From NCBI GenBank assembly GCA_030848705.1, contig JAUIZM010000023.1:1302001-1366000 (forward strand): a stretch of 64,000 bases of DNA, given 5' to 3'. This DNA comes from Heracleum sosnowskyi (taxonomy: Eukaryota; Streptophyta; Magnoliopsida; Apiales; Apiaceae). A program made the position numbers and the translations under genes. The notes below the pieces were generated by a model, which saw only the letters and a list, made by a program, of their open reading frames with translations, was not told the DNA's origin and made no database searches. Positions 13,801 to 28,119 of this stretch are shown piece after piece; position 1 is the stretch's first letter; each line of letters starts with the position of its first letter.

Positions 13801-16800
13801 AGGGATCTATACAAGGAAAACGGGGATAAATTGAAGCGGGTCGTTTTGAGGATATTTTCTCGTAGTTTGACCCTATGGGTTTATAGAATTGCAGTAAACT
13901 TCATTTGGAGCTGTCCGGACCTGAATTGGAGCAGATACCAGGGGACGCCCGATTACGTATACCTCTTAAGGGATCTATACAAGGAAAACGGGGATAAATT
14001 GAAGCGGGTCGTTTTGAGGATATTTTCTCGTAGTTTGACCCTATGGGTTTATAGAATTGCAGTAAACTTCATTTGGAGCTGTCCGGACCTGAATTGGAGC
14101 AGATACCAGGGGACGCCTGATTACGTATACCTCTTAAGGGATCTATACATGGAAAACGGGGATAAATTGAAGCGGGTCGTTTTATGGATATTTTCTCGTA
14201 GTTTGACCCTATGGGTTTATAGAATTGCAAAAAACTTCTTTTGGAGCTGTCCGGACCTGAATTGGAGCAGATACCAGGGGACGCCCGATTACGTATACCT
14301 CTTAAGGGATCTATAGATGGAAAACGGGGATAAATTGAAGCGGGTCGTTTTGTGGATATTTTCTCGTAGTTTGACCCTATGGGTTTATAGAATTGCAAAA
14401 AACTTCTTTTGGAGCTGTCCGGACCTGAATTTGAGCAGATATCAGGGGACACCCGATTACGTATACCTCTGAAGGGAGCTATACAAGGAAAACGGGGATA
14501 AATTGAAGCGGGTCGTTTTGAGGATATTTTCTCGTAGTTTGACCCTATGGGTTTATAGAATTGTAGTAAACTTCATTTGGAGCTGTCCGGACCTGAATTG
14601 GAGCAGATACCAGGGGACGCCCGATTACGTATACCTCTTAAGGGATCTATACAAGGAAAACGGGGATAAATTGAAGCGGGTCGTTTTGAGGATATTTTCT
14701 CGTAGTTTGACCCTATGGGTTTATAGAATTGCAAAAAACTTTATTTGGAGCAGTCCGGGCCTGAATTGGAGCAGATACCAGGGGACGCCCGATTACGTTT
14801 TCCTCTTAAGGGGGCTATACAAGGAAAACGGGGATAAATTGAAGCGGGTCGTTTGTGGATATTTTCTCGTAGTTTGACCCTATGGGTTTATAGAATTGCA
14901 AAAAACTTCATTTGGAGCAGTCCGGGCTTGAACTGGAGCAGATACCAGGGAACGCCCGATTACGTATACCTCTGAAGGGATCTATACAAGGAAAACGGGG
15001 ATAAATTGAAGCGGGTCGTTTTGAGGATATTTTCTCGTAGTTTGACCCTATGGGTTTATAGAATTGCAGTAAACTTCATTTGGAGCTGTCCGGACCTGAA
15101 TTGGAGCAGATACCAGGGGACGCCCGATTACGAATACCTCTTAAGGGATCTATACAAGGAAAACGGGGATAAATTGAAGCGGGTCGTTTTGAGGATATTT
15201 TCTCGTAGTTTGACCCTATGGGTTTATAGAATTGCAGTAAACTTTATTTGGAGCTGTCCGGACCTGAATTGGAGCAGATACCAGGGGACGCCCGATTACG
15301 TATACCTCTTAAGGGATCTATACATGGAAAACGGGGATAAATTGAAGGGGGTCGTTTTATGGATATTTTCTCGTAGTTTGACCCTATGGGTTTATAGAAT
15401 TGCAAAAAACTTCATTTGGAGCAGTCCGGGCCTAAATTGGAGCAGATACCAGGGGACGCCCGATTACGTATACCTCTGAAGGGAGCTATACAAGGAAAAC
15501 GGGGATAAATTGAAGCGGGTCGTTTTGTGGGTATTTTCTAGTAGTTTGACCCTATAGGTTTATAGAATTGCAAAAAACTTCATTTGGAGCAGTCCGGGCC
15601 TGAATTGGAGCAGATACCAGGGGACGCCCGATTACGTATACCTCCTAAGGGAGCTATACAAGGAAAACGGGGATAAATTGAAGTGAGTCGTTTTGTGGAT
15701 ATTTTCTTGTAGTTTGACCCTATGGGTTTATAGAATTGCAAAAAACTTCATTTAGAGCAGTCCAGGCCTGAATTGGAGCAGATACCAGGGAACGCCCGAT
15801 TACGTATACCTCTGAAGGGATCTATACAAGGAAAACGGGGATAAATTGAAGCGGGTCGTTTTGAGGATATTTTCTCGTAGTTTGACCCTATGGGTTTATA
15901 AAATTGCAAAAAACTTCATTTGGAGCAGTCCGGGCCTGAATTGGAGCAGATACCAGGGAACGCCCGATTACGTATACCTCTGAAGGGATCTATACAAGGA
16001 AAACGGGGATAAATTGAAGCGGGTCGTTTTGAGGATATTTTCTCGTAGTTTGACCCTATGGGTTTATAGAATTGCAGTAAACTTCATTTGGAGCTGTCCG
16101 GACCTGAATTGGAGCAGATACCAGGGGACGCCCGATTACGTATACCTCTTAAGGGATCTATACAAGGAAAACGGGGATAAATTGAAGCGGGTCGTTTTGA
16201 GGATATTTTCTCGTAGTTTGACCCTATAGGTTTATAGAATTGCAGTAAACTTCATTTGGAGCTCTCCGGACCTGAATTGGAGCAGATACCAAGGGACGCC
16301 CGATTACTTATACCTCTCAAGGGATCTATACATGGAAAACGGGGATAAATTGAAGCCGGTCGTTTTGAGGATATTTTCTCGTAGTTTGACCCTATGGGTT
16401 TATAGAATTGCAGTAAACTTCATTTGGAGCTCTCCGGACCAGAATTGGAGCAGATACCAGGGGACGCCCGATTACGTATACCTCTTAAGGGATCTATACA
16501 TGGAAAACGGGGATAAATTGAAGCGGGTCGTTTTGTGGATATTTTCTCGTAGTTTGACCCTATGGGTTTATAGAATTGCAAAAAACTTCATTTGGAGCAG
16601 TCCGGGCCTAAATTGGAGAAGATACCAGGGGACACCCGATTACGTATACCTCTGAAGGGAGCTATACAAGGAAAACGGGGATAAATTGAAGCGGGTCGTT
16701 TTGTGGGTATTTTCTAGTAGTTTGACCCTATAGGTTTATAGAATTGCAAAAAACTTTATTTGGAGCAGTCCGGGCCTGAATTGGAGCAGATACCAGGGGA

Positions 16801-19800
16801 CGCCCGATTACGTTTTCCTCTTAAGGGGGCTATACAAGAAAAACGGGGATAAATTGAAGCTGGTCGTTTTGTGGATATTTTCTCGTAGTTTGACCCTATG
16901 GGTTTATAGAATTGCAAAAAACTTCATTTGGAGCAGTCCGGGCTTGAACTGGAGCAGATACCAGGGAACGCCCGATTACGTATACCTCTAAAGGGATCTA
17001 TACAAGGAAAACGGGGATAAATTGAAGCGGGTCGTTTTGAGGATATTTTCTCGTAGTTTGACCCTATGAGTTTATAGAATTGCAGTAAACTTCATTTGGA
17101 GCTGTCCGGACCTGAATTGGAGCAGATACCAGGGGACGCCCGATTACGAATACCTCTTAAGGGATCTATACGAGGAAAACGGGGATAAATTGAAGCAGGT
17201 CGTTTTGAGGATATTTTCTCGTAGTTTGACCCTATGGGTTTATAGAATTGCAGTAAACTTCATTTGGAGCTGTCCGGACCTGAATTGGAGCAGATACCAG
17301 GGGACGCCCGATTACGTATACCTCTTAAGGGATCTATACATGGAAAACGGGGATAAATTGAAGCGGGTCGTTTTATGGATATTTTCTCGTAGTTTGACCC
17401 TATGGGTTTATACAATTGCAAAAAACTTCATTTGGAGCAGTCCAGGCCTGAATTGGAGCAGATACCAGGGAACGCCCGATTACGTATACCTCTGAAGGGA
17501 TCTATACAAGGAAAATGGGGATAAATTGAAGCGGGTCGTTTTGAGGATATTTTCTCGTAGTTTGACCCTATGGGTTTATAGAATTGCAGTAAACTTCATT
17601 TGGAGCTGTCCGGACCTGAATTGGAGCAGATACCAGGGGACGCCCGATTACGTATACCTCTTAAGGGATCTATACAAGGAAAACGGGGATAAATTGAAGC
17701 GGGTCGTTTTGAGGATATTTTCTCGTAGTTTGACCCTATGGGTTTATAGAATTGCAGTAAACTTCATTTGGAGCTCTCCGGACCTGAATTGGAGCAGATA
17801 CCAAGGGACGCCCGATTACTTATACCTCTCAAGGGATCTATACATGGAAAACGGGGATAAATTGAAGCCGGTCGTTTTGAGGATATTTTCTCGTAGTTTG
17901 ACCCTATGGGTTTATAGAATTGCAGTAAACTTCATTTGGAGCTCTCCGGACCAGAATTGGAGCAGATACCAGGGGACGCCCGATTACGTATACCTCTTAA
18001 GGGATCTATACATGGAAAACGGGGATAAATTGAAGCGGGTCGTTTTGTGCATATTTTCTCGTAGTTTGACCCTATGGGTTTATAGAATTGCAAAAAACTT
18101 CATTTGGAGCAGTCCGGGCCTAAATTGGAGAATATACCAGGGGACGCCCGATTACGTATACCTCTGAAGGGAGCTATACAAGGAAAACGGGGATAAATTG
18201 AAGCGGGTCGTTTTGTGGGTATTTTCTAGTAGTTTGACCCTATAGGTTTATAGAATTGCAAAAAACTTTATTTGGAGCAGTCCGGGCCTGAATTGGAGCA
18301 GATACCAGGGGACGCCCGATTACGTTTTCCTCTTAAGGGGGCTATACAAGAAAAACGGGGATAAATTGAAGCTGGTCGTTTTGTGGATATTTTCTCGTAG
18401 TTTGACCCTATGGGTTTATAGAATTGCAAAAAACTTCATTTGGAGCAGTCCGGGCTTGAACTGGAGCAGATACCAGGGAACGCCCGATTACGTATACCTC
18501 TAAAGGGATCTATACCAGGAAAACGGGGATAAATTGAAGCGGGTCGTTTTGAGGATATTTTCTCGTAGTTTGACCCTATGAGTTTATAGAATTGCAATAA
18601 ACTTCATTTGGAGCTGTCCGGACCTGAATTGGAGCAGATACCAGGCGACGCCCGATTACGTATACCTCTTAAGGGATCTATACAAGGAAAACGGGTATAA
18701 ATTGAAGCGGGTCGTTTTGAGGATATTTTCTCGTAGTTTGACCCTATGGGTTTATAGAATTGCAGTAAACTTCATTTGGAGCTGTCCGGACCTGAATTGG
18801 AGCAGATACCAGGGGACGCCTGATTACGTATACCTCTTAAGGGATCTATACATGGAAAACGGGGATAAATTGAAGCGGGTCGTTTTATGGATATTTTCTC
18901 GTAGTTTGACCCTATGGGTTTATAGAATTGCAAAAAACTTCTTTTGGAGCTGTCCGGACCTGAATTGGAGCAGATACCAGGGGACGCCCGATTACGTATA
19001 CCTCTTAAGGGATCTATAGATGGAAAACGGGGATAAATTGAAGCGGGTCGTTTTGTGGATATTTTCTCGTAGTTTGACCCTATGGGTTTATAGAATTGCA
19101 AAAAACTTCTTTTGGAGCTGTCCGGACCTGAATTTGAGCAGATATCAGGGGACACCCGATTACGTATACCTCTGAAGGGAGCTATACAAGGAAAACGGGG
19201 ATAAATTGAAGCGGGTCGTTTTGAGGATATTTTCTCGTAGTTTGACCCTATGGGTTTATAGAATTGTAGTAAACTTCATTTGGAGCTGTCCGGACCTGAA
19301 TTGGAGCAGATACCAGGGGACGCCCGATTACGTATACCTCTTAAGGGATCTATACAAGGAAAACGGGGATAAATTGAAGCGGGTCGTTTTGAGGATATTT
19401 TCTCGTAGTTTGACCCTATGGGTTTATAGAATTGCAAAAAACTTTATTTGGAGCAGTCCGGGCCTGAATTGGAGCAGATACCAGGGGACGCCCGATTACG
19501 TTTTCCTCTTAAGGGGGCTATACAAGGAAAACGGGGATAAATTGAAGCGGGTCGTTTGTGGATATTTTCTCGTAGTTTGACCCTATGGGTTTATAGAATT
19601 GCAAAAAACTTCATTTGGAGCAGTCCGGGCTTGAACTGGAGCAGATACCAGGGAACGCCCGATTACGTATACCTCTGAAGGGATCTATACAAGGAAAACG
19701 GGGATAAATTGAAGCGGGTCGTTTTGAGGATATTTTCTCGTAGTTTGACCCTATGGGTTTATAGAATTGCAGTAAACTTCATTTGGAGCTGTCCGGACCT

Positions 19801-22800
19801 GAATTGGAGCAGATACCAGGGGACGCCCGATTACGAATACCTCTTAAGGGATCTATACAAGGAAAACGGGGATAAATTGAAGCGGGTCGTTTTGAGGATA
19901 TTTTCTCGTAGTTTGACCCTATGGGTTTATAGAATTGCAGTAAACTTTATTTGGAGCTGTCCGGACCTGAATTGGAGCAGATACCAGGGGACGCCCGATT
20001 ACGTATACCTCTTAAGGGATCTATACATGGAAAACGGGGATAAATTGAAGGGGGTCGTTTTATGGATATTTTCTCGTAGTTTGACCCTATGGGTTTATAG
20101 AATTGCAAAAAACTTCATTTGGAGCAGTCCGGGCCTAAATTGGAGCAGATACCAGGGGACGCCCGATTACGTATACCTCTGAAGGGAGCTATACAAGGAA
20201 AACGGGGATAAATTGAAGCGGGTCGTTTTGTGGGTATTTTCTAGTAGTTTGACCCTATAGGTTTATAGAATTGCAAAAAACTTCATTTGGAGCAGTCCGG
20301 GCCTGAATTGGAGCAGATACCAGGGGACGCCCGATTACGTATACCTCCTAAGGGAGCTATACAAGGAAAACGGGGATAAATTGAAGTGAGTCGTTTTGTG
20401 GATATTTTCTTGTAGTTTGACCCTATGGGTTTATAGAATTGCAAAAAACTTCATTTAGAGCAGTCCAGGCCTGAATTGGAGCAGATACCAGGGAACGCCC
20501 GATTACGTATACCTCTGAAGGGATCTATACAAGGAAAACGGGGATAAATTGAAGCGGGTCGTTTTGAGGATATTTTCTCGTAGTTTGACCCTATGGGTTT
20601 ATAAAATTGCAAAAAACTTCATTTGGAGCAGTCCGGGCCTGAATTGGAGCAGATACCAGGGAACGCCCGATTACGTATACCTCTGAAGGGATCTATACAA
20701 GGAAAACGGGGATAAATTGAAGCGGGTCGTTTTGAGGATATTTTCTCGTAGTTTGACCCTATGGGTTTATAGAATTGCAGTAAACTTCATTTGGAGCTGT
20801 CCGGACCTGAATTGGAGCAGATACCAGGGGACGCCCGATTACGTATACCTCTTAAGGGATCTATACAAGGAAAACGGGGATAAATTGAAGCGGGTCGTTT
20901 TGAGGATATTTTCTCGTAGTTTGACCCTATAGGTTTATAGAATTGCAGTAAACTTCATTTGGAGCTCTCCGGACCTGAATTGGAGCAGATACCAAGGGAC
21001 GCCCGATTACTTATACCTCTCAAGGGATCTATACATGGAAAACGGGGATAAATTGAAGCCGGTCGTTTTGAGGATATTTTCTCGTAGTTTGACCCTATGG
21101 GTTTATAGAATTGCAGTAAACTTCATTTGGAGCTCTCCGGACCAGAATTGGAGCAGATACCAGGGGACGCCCGATTACGTATACCTCTTAAGGGATCTAT
21201 ACATGGAAAACGGGGATAAATTGAAGCGGGTCGTTTTGTGGATATTTTCTCGTAGTTTGACCCTATGGGTTTATAGAATTGCAAAAAACTTCATTTGGAG
21301 CAGTCCGGGCCTAAATTGGAGAAGATACCAGGGGACACCCGATTACGTATACCTCTGAAGGGAGCTATACAAGGAAAACGGGGATAAATTGAAGCGGGTC
21401 GTTTTGTGGGTATTTTCTAGTAGTTTGACCCTATAGGTTTATAGAATTGCAAAAAACTTTATTTGGAGCAGTCCGGGCCTGAATTGGAGCAGATACCAGG
21501 GGACGCCCGATTACGTTTTCCTCTTAAGGGGGCTATACAAGAAAAACGGGGATAAATTGAAGCTGGTCGTTTTGTGGATATTTTCTCGTAGTTTGACCCT
21601 ATGGGTTTATAGAATTGCAAAAAACTTCATTTGGAGCAGTCCGGGCTTGAACTGGAGCAGATACCAGGGAACGCCCGATTACGTATACCTCTAAAGGGAT
21701 CTATACAAGGAAAACGGGGATAAATTGAAGCGGGTCGTTTTGAGGATATTTTCTCGTAGTTTGACCCTATGAGTTTATAGAATTGCAGTAAACTTCATTT
21801 GGAGCTGTCCGGACCTGAATTGGAGCAGATACCAGGGGACGCCCGATTACGAATACCTCTTAAGGGATCTATACGAGGAAAACGGGGATAAATTGAAGCA
21901 GGTCGTTTTGAGGATATTTTCTCGTAGTTTGACCCTATGGGTTTATAGAATTGCAGTAAACTTCATTTGGAGCTGTCCGGACCTGAATTGGAGCAGATAC
22001 CAGGGGACGCCCGATTACGTATACCTCTTAAGGGATCTATACATGGAAAACGGGGATAAATTGAAGCGGGTCGTTTTATGGATATTTTCTCGTAGTTTGA
22101 CCCTATGGGTTTATACAATTGCAAAAAACTTCATTTGGAGCAGTCCAGGCCTGAATTGGAGCAGATACCAGGGAACGCCCGATTACGTATACCTCTGAAG
22201 GGATCTATACAAGGAAAACGGGGATAAATTGAAGCGGGTCGTTTTGAGGATATTTTCTCGTAGTTTGACCCTATGGGTTTATAGAATTGCAGTAAACTTC
22301 ATTTGGAGCTGTCCGGACCTGAATTGGAGCAGATACCAGGGGACGCCCGATTACGTATACCTCTTAAGGGATCTATACAAGGAAAACGGGGATAAATTGA
22401 AGCGGGTCGTTTTGAGGATATTTTCTCGTAGTTTGACCCTATGGGTTTATAGAATTGCAGTAAACTTCATTTGGAGCTCTCCGGACCTGAATTGGAGCAG
22501 ATACCAAGGGACGCCCGATTACTTATACCTCTCAAGGGATCTATACATGGAAAACGGGGATAAATTGAAGCCGGTCGTTTTGAGGATATTTTCTCGTAGT
22601 TTGACCCTATGGGTTTATAGAATTGCAGTAAACTTCATTTGGAGCTCTCCGGACCAGAATTGGAGCAGATACCAGGGGACGCCCGATTACGTATACCTCT
22701 TAAGGGATCTATACATGGAAAACGGGGATAAATTGAAGCGGGTCGTTTTGTGCATATTTTCTCGTAGTTTGACCCTATGGGTTTATAGAATTGCAAAAAA

Positions 22801-23300
22801 CTTCATTTGGAGCAGTCCGGGCCTAAATTGGAGAAGATACCAGGGGACGCCCGATTACGTATACCTCTGAAGGGAGCTATACAAGGAAAACGGGGATAAA
22901 TTGAAGCGGGTCGTTTTGTGGGTATTTTCTAGTAGTTTGACCCTATAGGTTTATAGAATTGCAAAAAACTTTATTTGGAGCAGTCCGGGCCTGAATTGGA
23001 GCAGATACCAGGGGACGCCCGATTACGTTTTCCTCTTAAGGGGGCTATACAAGAAAAACGGGGATAAATTGAAGCTGGTCGTTTTGTGGATATTTTCTCG
23101 TAGTTTGACCCTATGGGTTTATAGAATTGCAAAAAACTTCATTTGGAGCAGTCCGGGCTTGAACTGGAGCAGATACCAGGGAACGCCCGATTACGTATAC
23201 CTCTAAAGGGATCTATACCAGGAAAACGGGGATAAATTGAAGCGGGTCGTTTTGAGGATATTTTCTCGTAGTTTGACCCTATGAGTTTATAGAATTGCAG
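7850..23300 (+). repeat. Very long higher-order repeats, periods 5878 and 4703 bp
   Basis: A monomer lacking one T (gggtcgtttgtgg) marks this block. Its tcgtttg is at 8971, 13674, 14849 and 19552, giving spacings of 4703, 1175 and 4703; a further copy at 68 lies 8903 bp before the first. The simplest reading is a 35-monomer unit of 5878 bp at about 7850-13730 and 13730-19600, then a third copy of its 28-monomer (4703-bp) portion to about 23300. Copies differ at very few bases that I could find: 12015 a against 17893 g, 11638 c against 17516 t, 12255 g against 18133 t. A 9-monomer (1512-bp) relationship is nested inside. Such near-identity over kilobases implies very recent duplication, unless it reflects assembly. 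Confidence 0.88.
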
Positions 23301-24229
23301 TAAACTTCATTTGGAGCTGTCCGGACCTGAATTGGAGCAGATACCAGGGGACGCCCGATTACGAATACCTCTTAAGGGATCTATACAAGGAAAACGGGGA
23401 TAAATTGAAGCAGGTCGTTTTGAGGATATTTTCTCGTAGTTTGACCCTATGGGTTTATAGAATTGCAGTAAACTTCATTTGGAGCTGTCCGGACCTGAAT
23501 TGGAGCAGATACCAGGGGACGCCCGATTACGTATACCTCTTATGGGATCTATACATGGAAAACGGGGATAAATTGAAGCGGGTCGTTTTATGGATATTTT
23601 CTCGTAGTTTGACCCTATGGGTTTATACAATTGCAAAAAACTTCATTTGGAGCAGTCCAGGCCTGAATTGGAGCAGATACCAGGGAACGCCCGATTACGT
23701 ATACCTCTGAAGGGATCTATACAAGGAAAACGGGGATAAATTGAAGCGGGTCGTTTTGAGGATATTTTCTCGTAGTTTGACCCTATGGGTTTATAGAATT
23801 GCAGTAAACTTCATTTGGAGCTGTCCGGACCTGAATTGGAGCAGATACCAGGGGACGCCCGATTACGTATACCTCTTAAGGGATCTATACAAGGAAAACG
23901 GGGATAAATTGAAGCGGGTCGTTTTGAGGATATTTTCTCGTAGTTTGACCCTATGGGTTTATAGAATTGCAGTAAACTTCATTTGGAGCTCTCCGGACCT
24001 GAATTGGAGCAGATACCAGGGGACGCCCGATTACGTATACCTCTTAAGGGATCTATACATGGAAAACGGGGATAAATTGAAGCGGGTCGTTTTGTGGATA
24101 TTTTCTCGTAGTTTGACCCTATGGGTCTATAGAATTGCAAAAAACTTCATTTGGAGCAGTCCGGGCCTAAATTGGAGCAGATACCAGGGGACGCCCGATT
24201 ACGTATACCTCTGAAGGGAGCTATACAAG

Positions 24230-25900
24230 GAAAACGGGGATAAATTGAAGCGGGTCGTTTTGTGGGTATTTTCTCGTACTTCGACCCTATGGGTTTATAG
24301 AATTGCAAAAAACTTCATTTGGAGCTGTCCGGACCTGAATTGGAGCAGATACCAGGGGACGCCCGATTACGTATACCTCTGAAGGGAGCTATACAAGGAA
24401 AACGGGGATAAATTGAAGCGGGTCGTTTTGTGGATATTTTCTCGTAGTTTGACCCTATGGGTTTATAGAATTGCAAAAAACTTCTTTTGGAGCTGTCCAG
24501 ACCTGAATTTGAGCAGATATCAGGGGACACCCGATTACGTATACCTCTGAAGGGAGCTATACAAGGAAAACGGGGATAAATTGGAGCGGGTCGTTTTGTG
24601 GATATTTTCTCGTAGTTTGACCCTATGGGTTTTTGAATTGCAAAAAACTTCTTTTGGAGCTGTCCGGGCCTGAATTTGAGCAGATATCAGGGGACACCCG
24701 ATTACGTATACCTCTGAAGGGAGCTATACAAGGAAAACGGGGATAAATTAAAGCGGGTCGTTTTGAGGATATTTTCTCGTAGTTTGACCCTATGGGTTTA
24801 TAGAATTGCAGTAAACTTCATTTGGAGCTGTCCGGACCTGAATTGGAGCAGATACCAGGGGACGCCCGATTACGTATACCTCTTAAGGGATCTATACATG
24901 GAAAACGGGGATAAATTGAAGCTGGTCGTTTTGTGGATATTTTCTCGTAGTTTGACCCTATGGGTCTATAGAATTGCAAAAAACTTCATTTGGAGCAGTC
25001 CGGGCCTAAATTGGAGTAGATACCAGGGGACGCCCGATTACGTATACCTCTGAAGGGAGCTATACAAGGAAAACGGGGATAAATTGAAGCGGGTCGTTTT
25101 GTGGGTATTTTCTCGTACTTCGACCCTATGGGTTTATAGAATTGCAAAAAACTTCATTTGGAGCTGTCCGGACCTGAATTGGAGCAGATACCAGGGGACG
25201 CCCGATTACGTATACCTCTGAAGGGAGCTATACAAGGAAAACGGGGATAAATTGAAGCGGGTCGTTTTGTGGATATTTTCTCGTAGTTTGACCCTATGGG
25301 TTTATAGAATTGCAAAAAACTTCTTTTGGAGCTGTCCAGACCTGAATTTGAGCAGATATCAGGGGACACCCGATTACGTATACCTCTGAAGGGAGCTATA
25401 CAAGGAAAACGGGGATAAATTGAAGCGGGTCGTTTTGTGGATATTTTCTCGTAGTTTGACCCTATGGGTTTTTGAATTGCAAAAAACTTCTTTTGGAGCT
25501 GTCCGGGCCTGAATTTGAGCAGATATCAGGGGACACCCGATTACGTATACCTCTGAAGGGAGCTATACAAGGAAAACGGGGATAAATTAAAGCGGGTCGT
25601 TTTGAGGATATTTTCTCGTAGTTTGACCCTATGGGTTTATAGAATTGCAGTAAACTTCATTTGGAGCTGTCCGGACCTGAATTGGAGCAGATACCAGGGG
25701 ACGCCCGATTACGTATACCTCTTAAGGGATCTATACAAGGAAAACGGGGATAAATTGAAGCGGGTCGTTTTGTGGATATTTTCTCGTAGTTTGACCCTAT
25801 GGGTTTATAGAATTGCAAAAAACTTCTTTTGGAGCTGTCCGGACCTGAATTTGAGCAGATATCAGGGGACACCCAATTACGTATACCTCTGAAGGGAGCT
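24230..25900 (+). repeat. Tandem duplication, period 839 bp
   Basis: A monomer with the altered core gggtttttgaattgc (one base shorter than gggtttatagaattgc) occurs at 24627 and again at 25466, 839 bp apart. It is preceded in both copies by the gtacttcgaccc monomer and followed by a monomer with the changed aaattaaagcggg. Five monomers minus one base make the unit. The second copy diverges after about 25735, where acaagg replaces acatgg. Confidence 0.82.
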
Positions 25901-28119
25901 ATACAAAGAAAACGGGGATAAATTGAAGCGGGTCGTTTTGAGGATATTTTCTCGTAGTTTGACCCTATGGGTTTATAGAATTGCAGTAAACTTCATTTGG
26001 AGCTGTCCGGGCCTGAATTGGAGCAGATACCAAGGGACGCCCGATTACGTATACCTCTGAAGGGAGCTATACAAGGAAAACGGGGATAAATTGAAGCGGG
26101 TGGTTTTGTGGGTATTTTCTCGTACTTCGACCCTATGGGTTTATAGAATTGCAAAAAACTTCATTTGGAGCTGTCCGGACCTGAATTGGAGCAGATACCA
26201 GGGGACGCTCGATTACGTATACCTCTTAAGGGGGCTATACAAGAAAAACGGGGATAAATTGAACCGGGTCGTTTTGTGGATATTTTCTCGTAGTTTGACC
26301 TTATGGGTTTATAAAATTGCAAAAAACTTCATTTGGAGCAGTCCGGGCCTGAATTGGAGCAGATACCAGGGAACGCCCGATTACGTATACCTCTGAAGGG
26401 ATCTATACAAGGAAAACGGGGATAAATTGAAGCGGGTCGTTTTGAGGATATTTTCTCGTAGTTTGACCCTATGGGTTTATAGAATTGCAGTAAACTTCAT
26501 TTGGAGCTGTCCGGACCTGAATTGGAGCAGATACCAGGGGACGCCCGATTACGTATATCTCTTAAGGGATCTATACAAGGAAAACGGGGATAAATTGAAG
26601 CGGGTCGTTTTGAGGATATTTTCTCGTAGTTTGACCCTATAGGTTTATAGAATTGCAGTAAACTTCATTTGGAGCTCTCCGGACCTGAATTGGAGCAGAT
26701 ACCAAGGGACGCCCGATTACTTATACCTCTCAAGGGATCTATACATGGAAAACGGGGATAAATTGAAGCCGGTCGTTTTGAGGATATTTTCTCGTAGTTT
26801 GACCCTATGGGTTTATAGAATTGCAGTAAACTTCATTTGGAGCTCTCCGGACCAGAATTGGAGCAGATACCAGGGGACGCCCGATTACGTATACCTCTTA
26901 AGGGATCTATACATGGAAAACGGGGATAAATTGAAGCGGGTCGTTTTGTGGATATTTTCTCGTAGTTTGACCCTATGGGTTTATAGAATTGCAAAAAACT
27001 TCATTTGGAGCAGTCCGGGCTTGAACTGGAGCAGATACCAGGGAACGCCCAATTACGTATACCTCTAAAGGGATCTATACAAGGAAAACGGGGATAAATT
27101 GAAGCGGGTCGTTTTGAGGATATTTTCTTGTAGTTTGACCCTATGAGTTTATAGAATTGCAGTAAACTTCATTTGGGGCTGTCCGGACCTGAATTGGAGC
27201 AGATACCAGGGGACGCCCGATTACGAATACCTCTTAAGGGATCTATACAAGGAAAACGGGGATAAATTGAAGCAGGTCGTTTTGAGGATATTTTCTCGTA
27301 GTTTGACCCTATGGGTTAATAGAATTGCAGTAAACTTCATTTGGAGCTGTCCGGACCTGAATTGGAGCAGATACCAGGGGACGCCCGATTACGTATACCT
27401 CTTAAGGGATCTATACATGGAAAACGGGGATAAATTGAAGCGGGTCGTTATATGGATATTTTCTCGTAGTTTGACCCTATGGGTTTATACAATTGCAAAA
27501 AACTTCATTTGGAGCAGTCCAGCCTGAATTGGAGCAGATACCAGGGAACGCCCGATTACGTATACCTCTGAAGGGATATATACAGGGAAAACGGGGATAA
27601 ATTGAAGCGGGTCGTTTTGAGGATATTTTCTCGTAGTTTGACCCTATGGGTTTATAGAATTGCAGTAAACTTCATTTGGAGCTGTCCGGACCTGAATTGG
27701 AGCAGATACCAGGGGACGCCCGATTACGTATACCTCTTAAGGGATCTATACAAGGAAAACGGGGATAAATTGAAGCGGGTCGTTTTGAGGATATTTTCTC
27801 GTAGTTTGACCCTATGGGTTTATAGAATTGCAGTAAACTTCATTTGGAGCTCTCCGGACCTGAATTGGAGCAGATACCAGGGGACGCCCGATTACGTATA
27901 CCTCTTAAGGGATCTAGACATGGAAAACGGGGATAAATTGAAGCGGGTCGTTTTGTGGATATTTTCTCGTAGTTTGACCCTATGGGTCTATAGAATTGCA
28001 AAAAACTTCATTTGGAGCAGTCCGGGCCTAAATTGGAGTAGATACCAGGGGACGCCCGATTACGTATACCTCTGATGGGAGCTATACAAGGAAAACGGGG
28101 ATAAATTGAAGCGGGTCGT

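Noticed and set aside
7850..23300. Possibility that the multi-kilobase duplicates are an assembly artefact
   Set aside because: Not excluded, but the copies differ by scattered single bases (for example 12015/17893, 12255/18133) and end at different points, which argues against simple duplication of one contig piece. Spanning long reads would decide.
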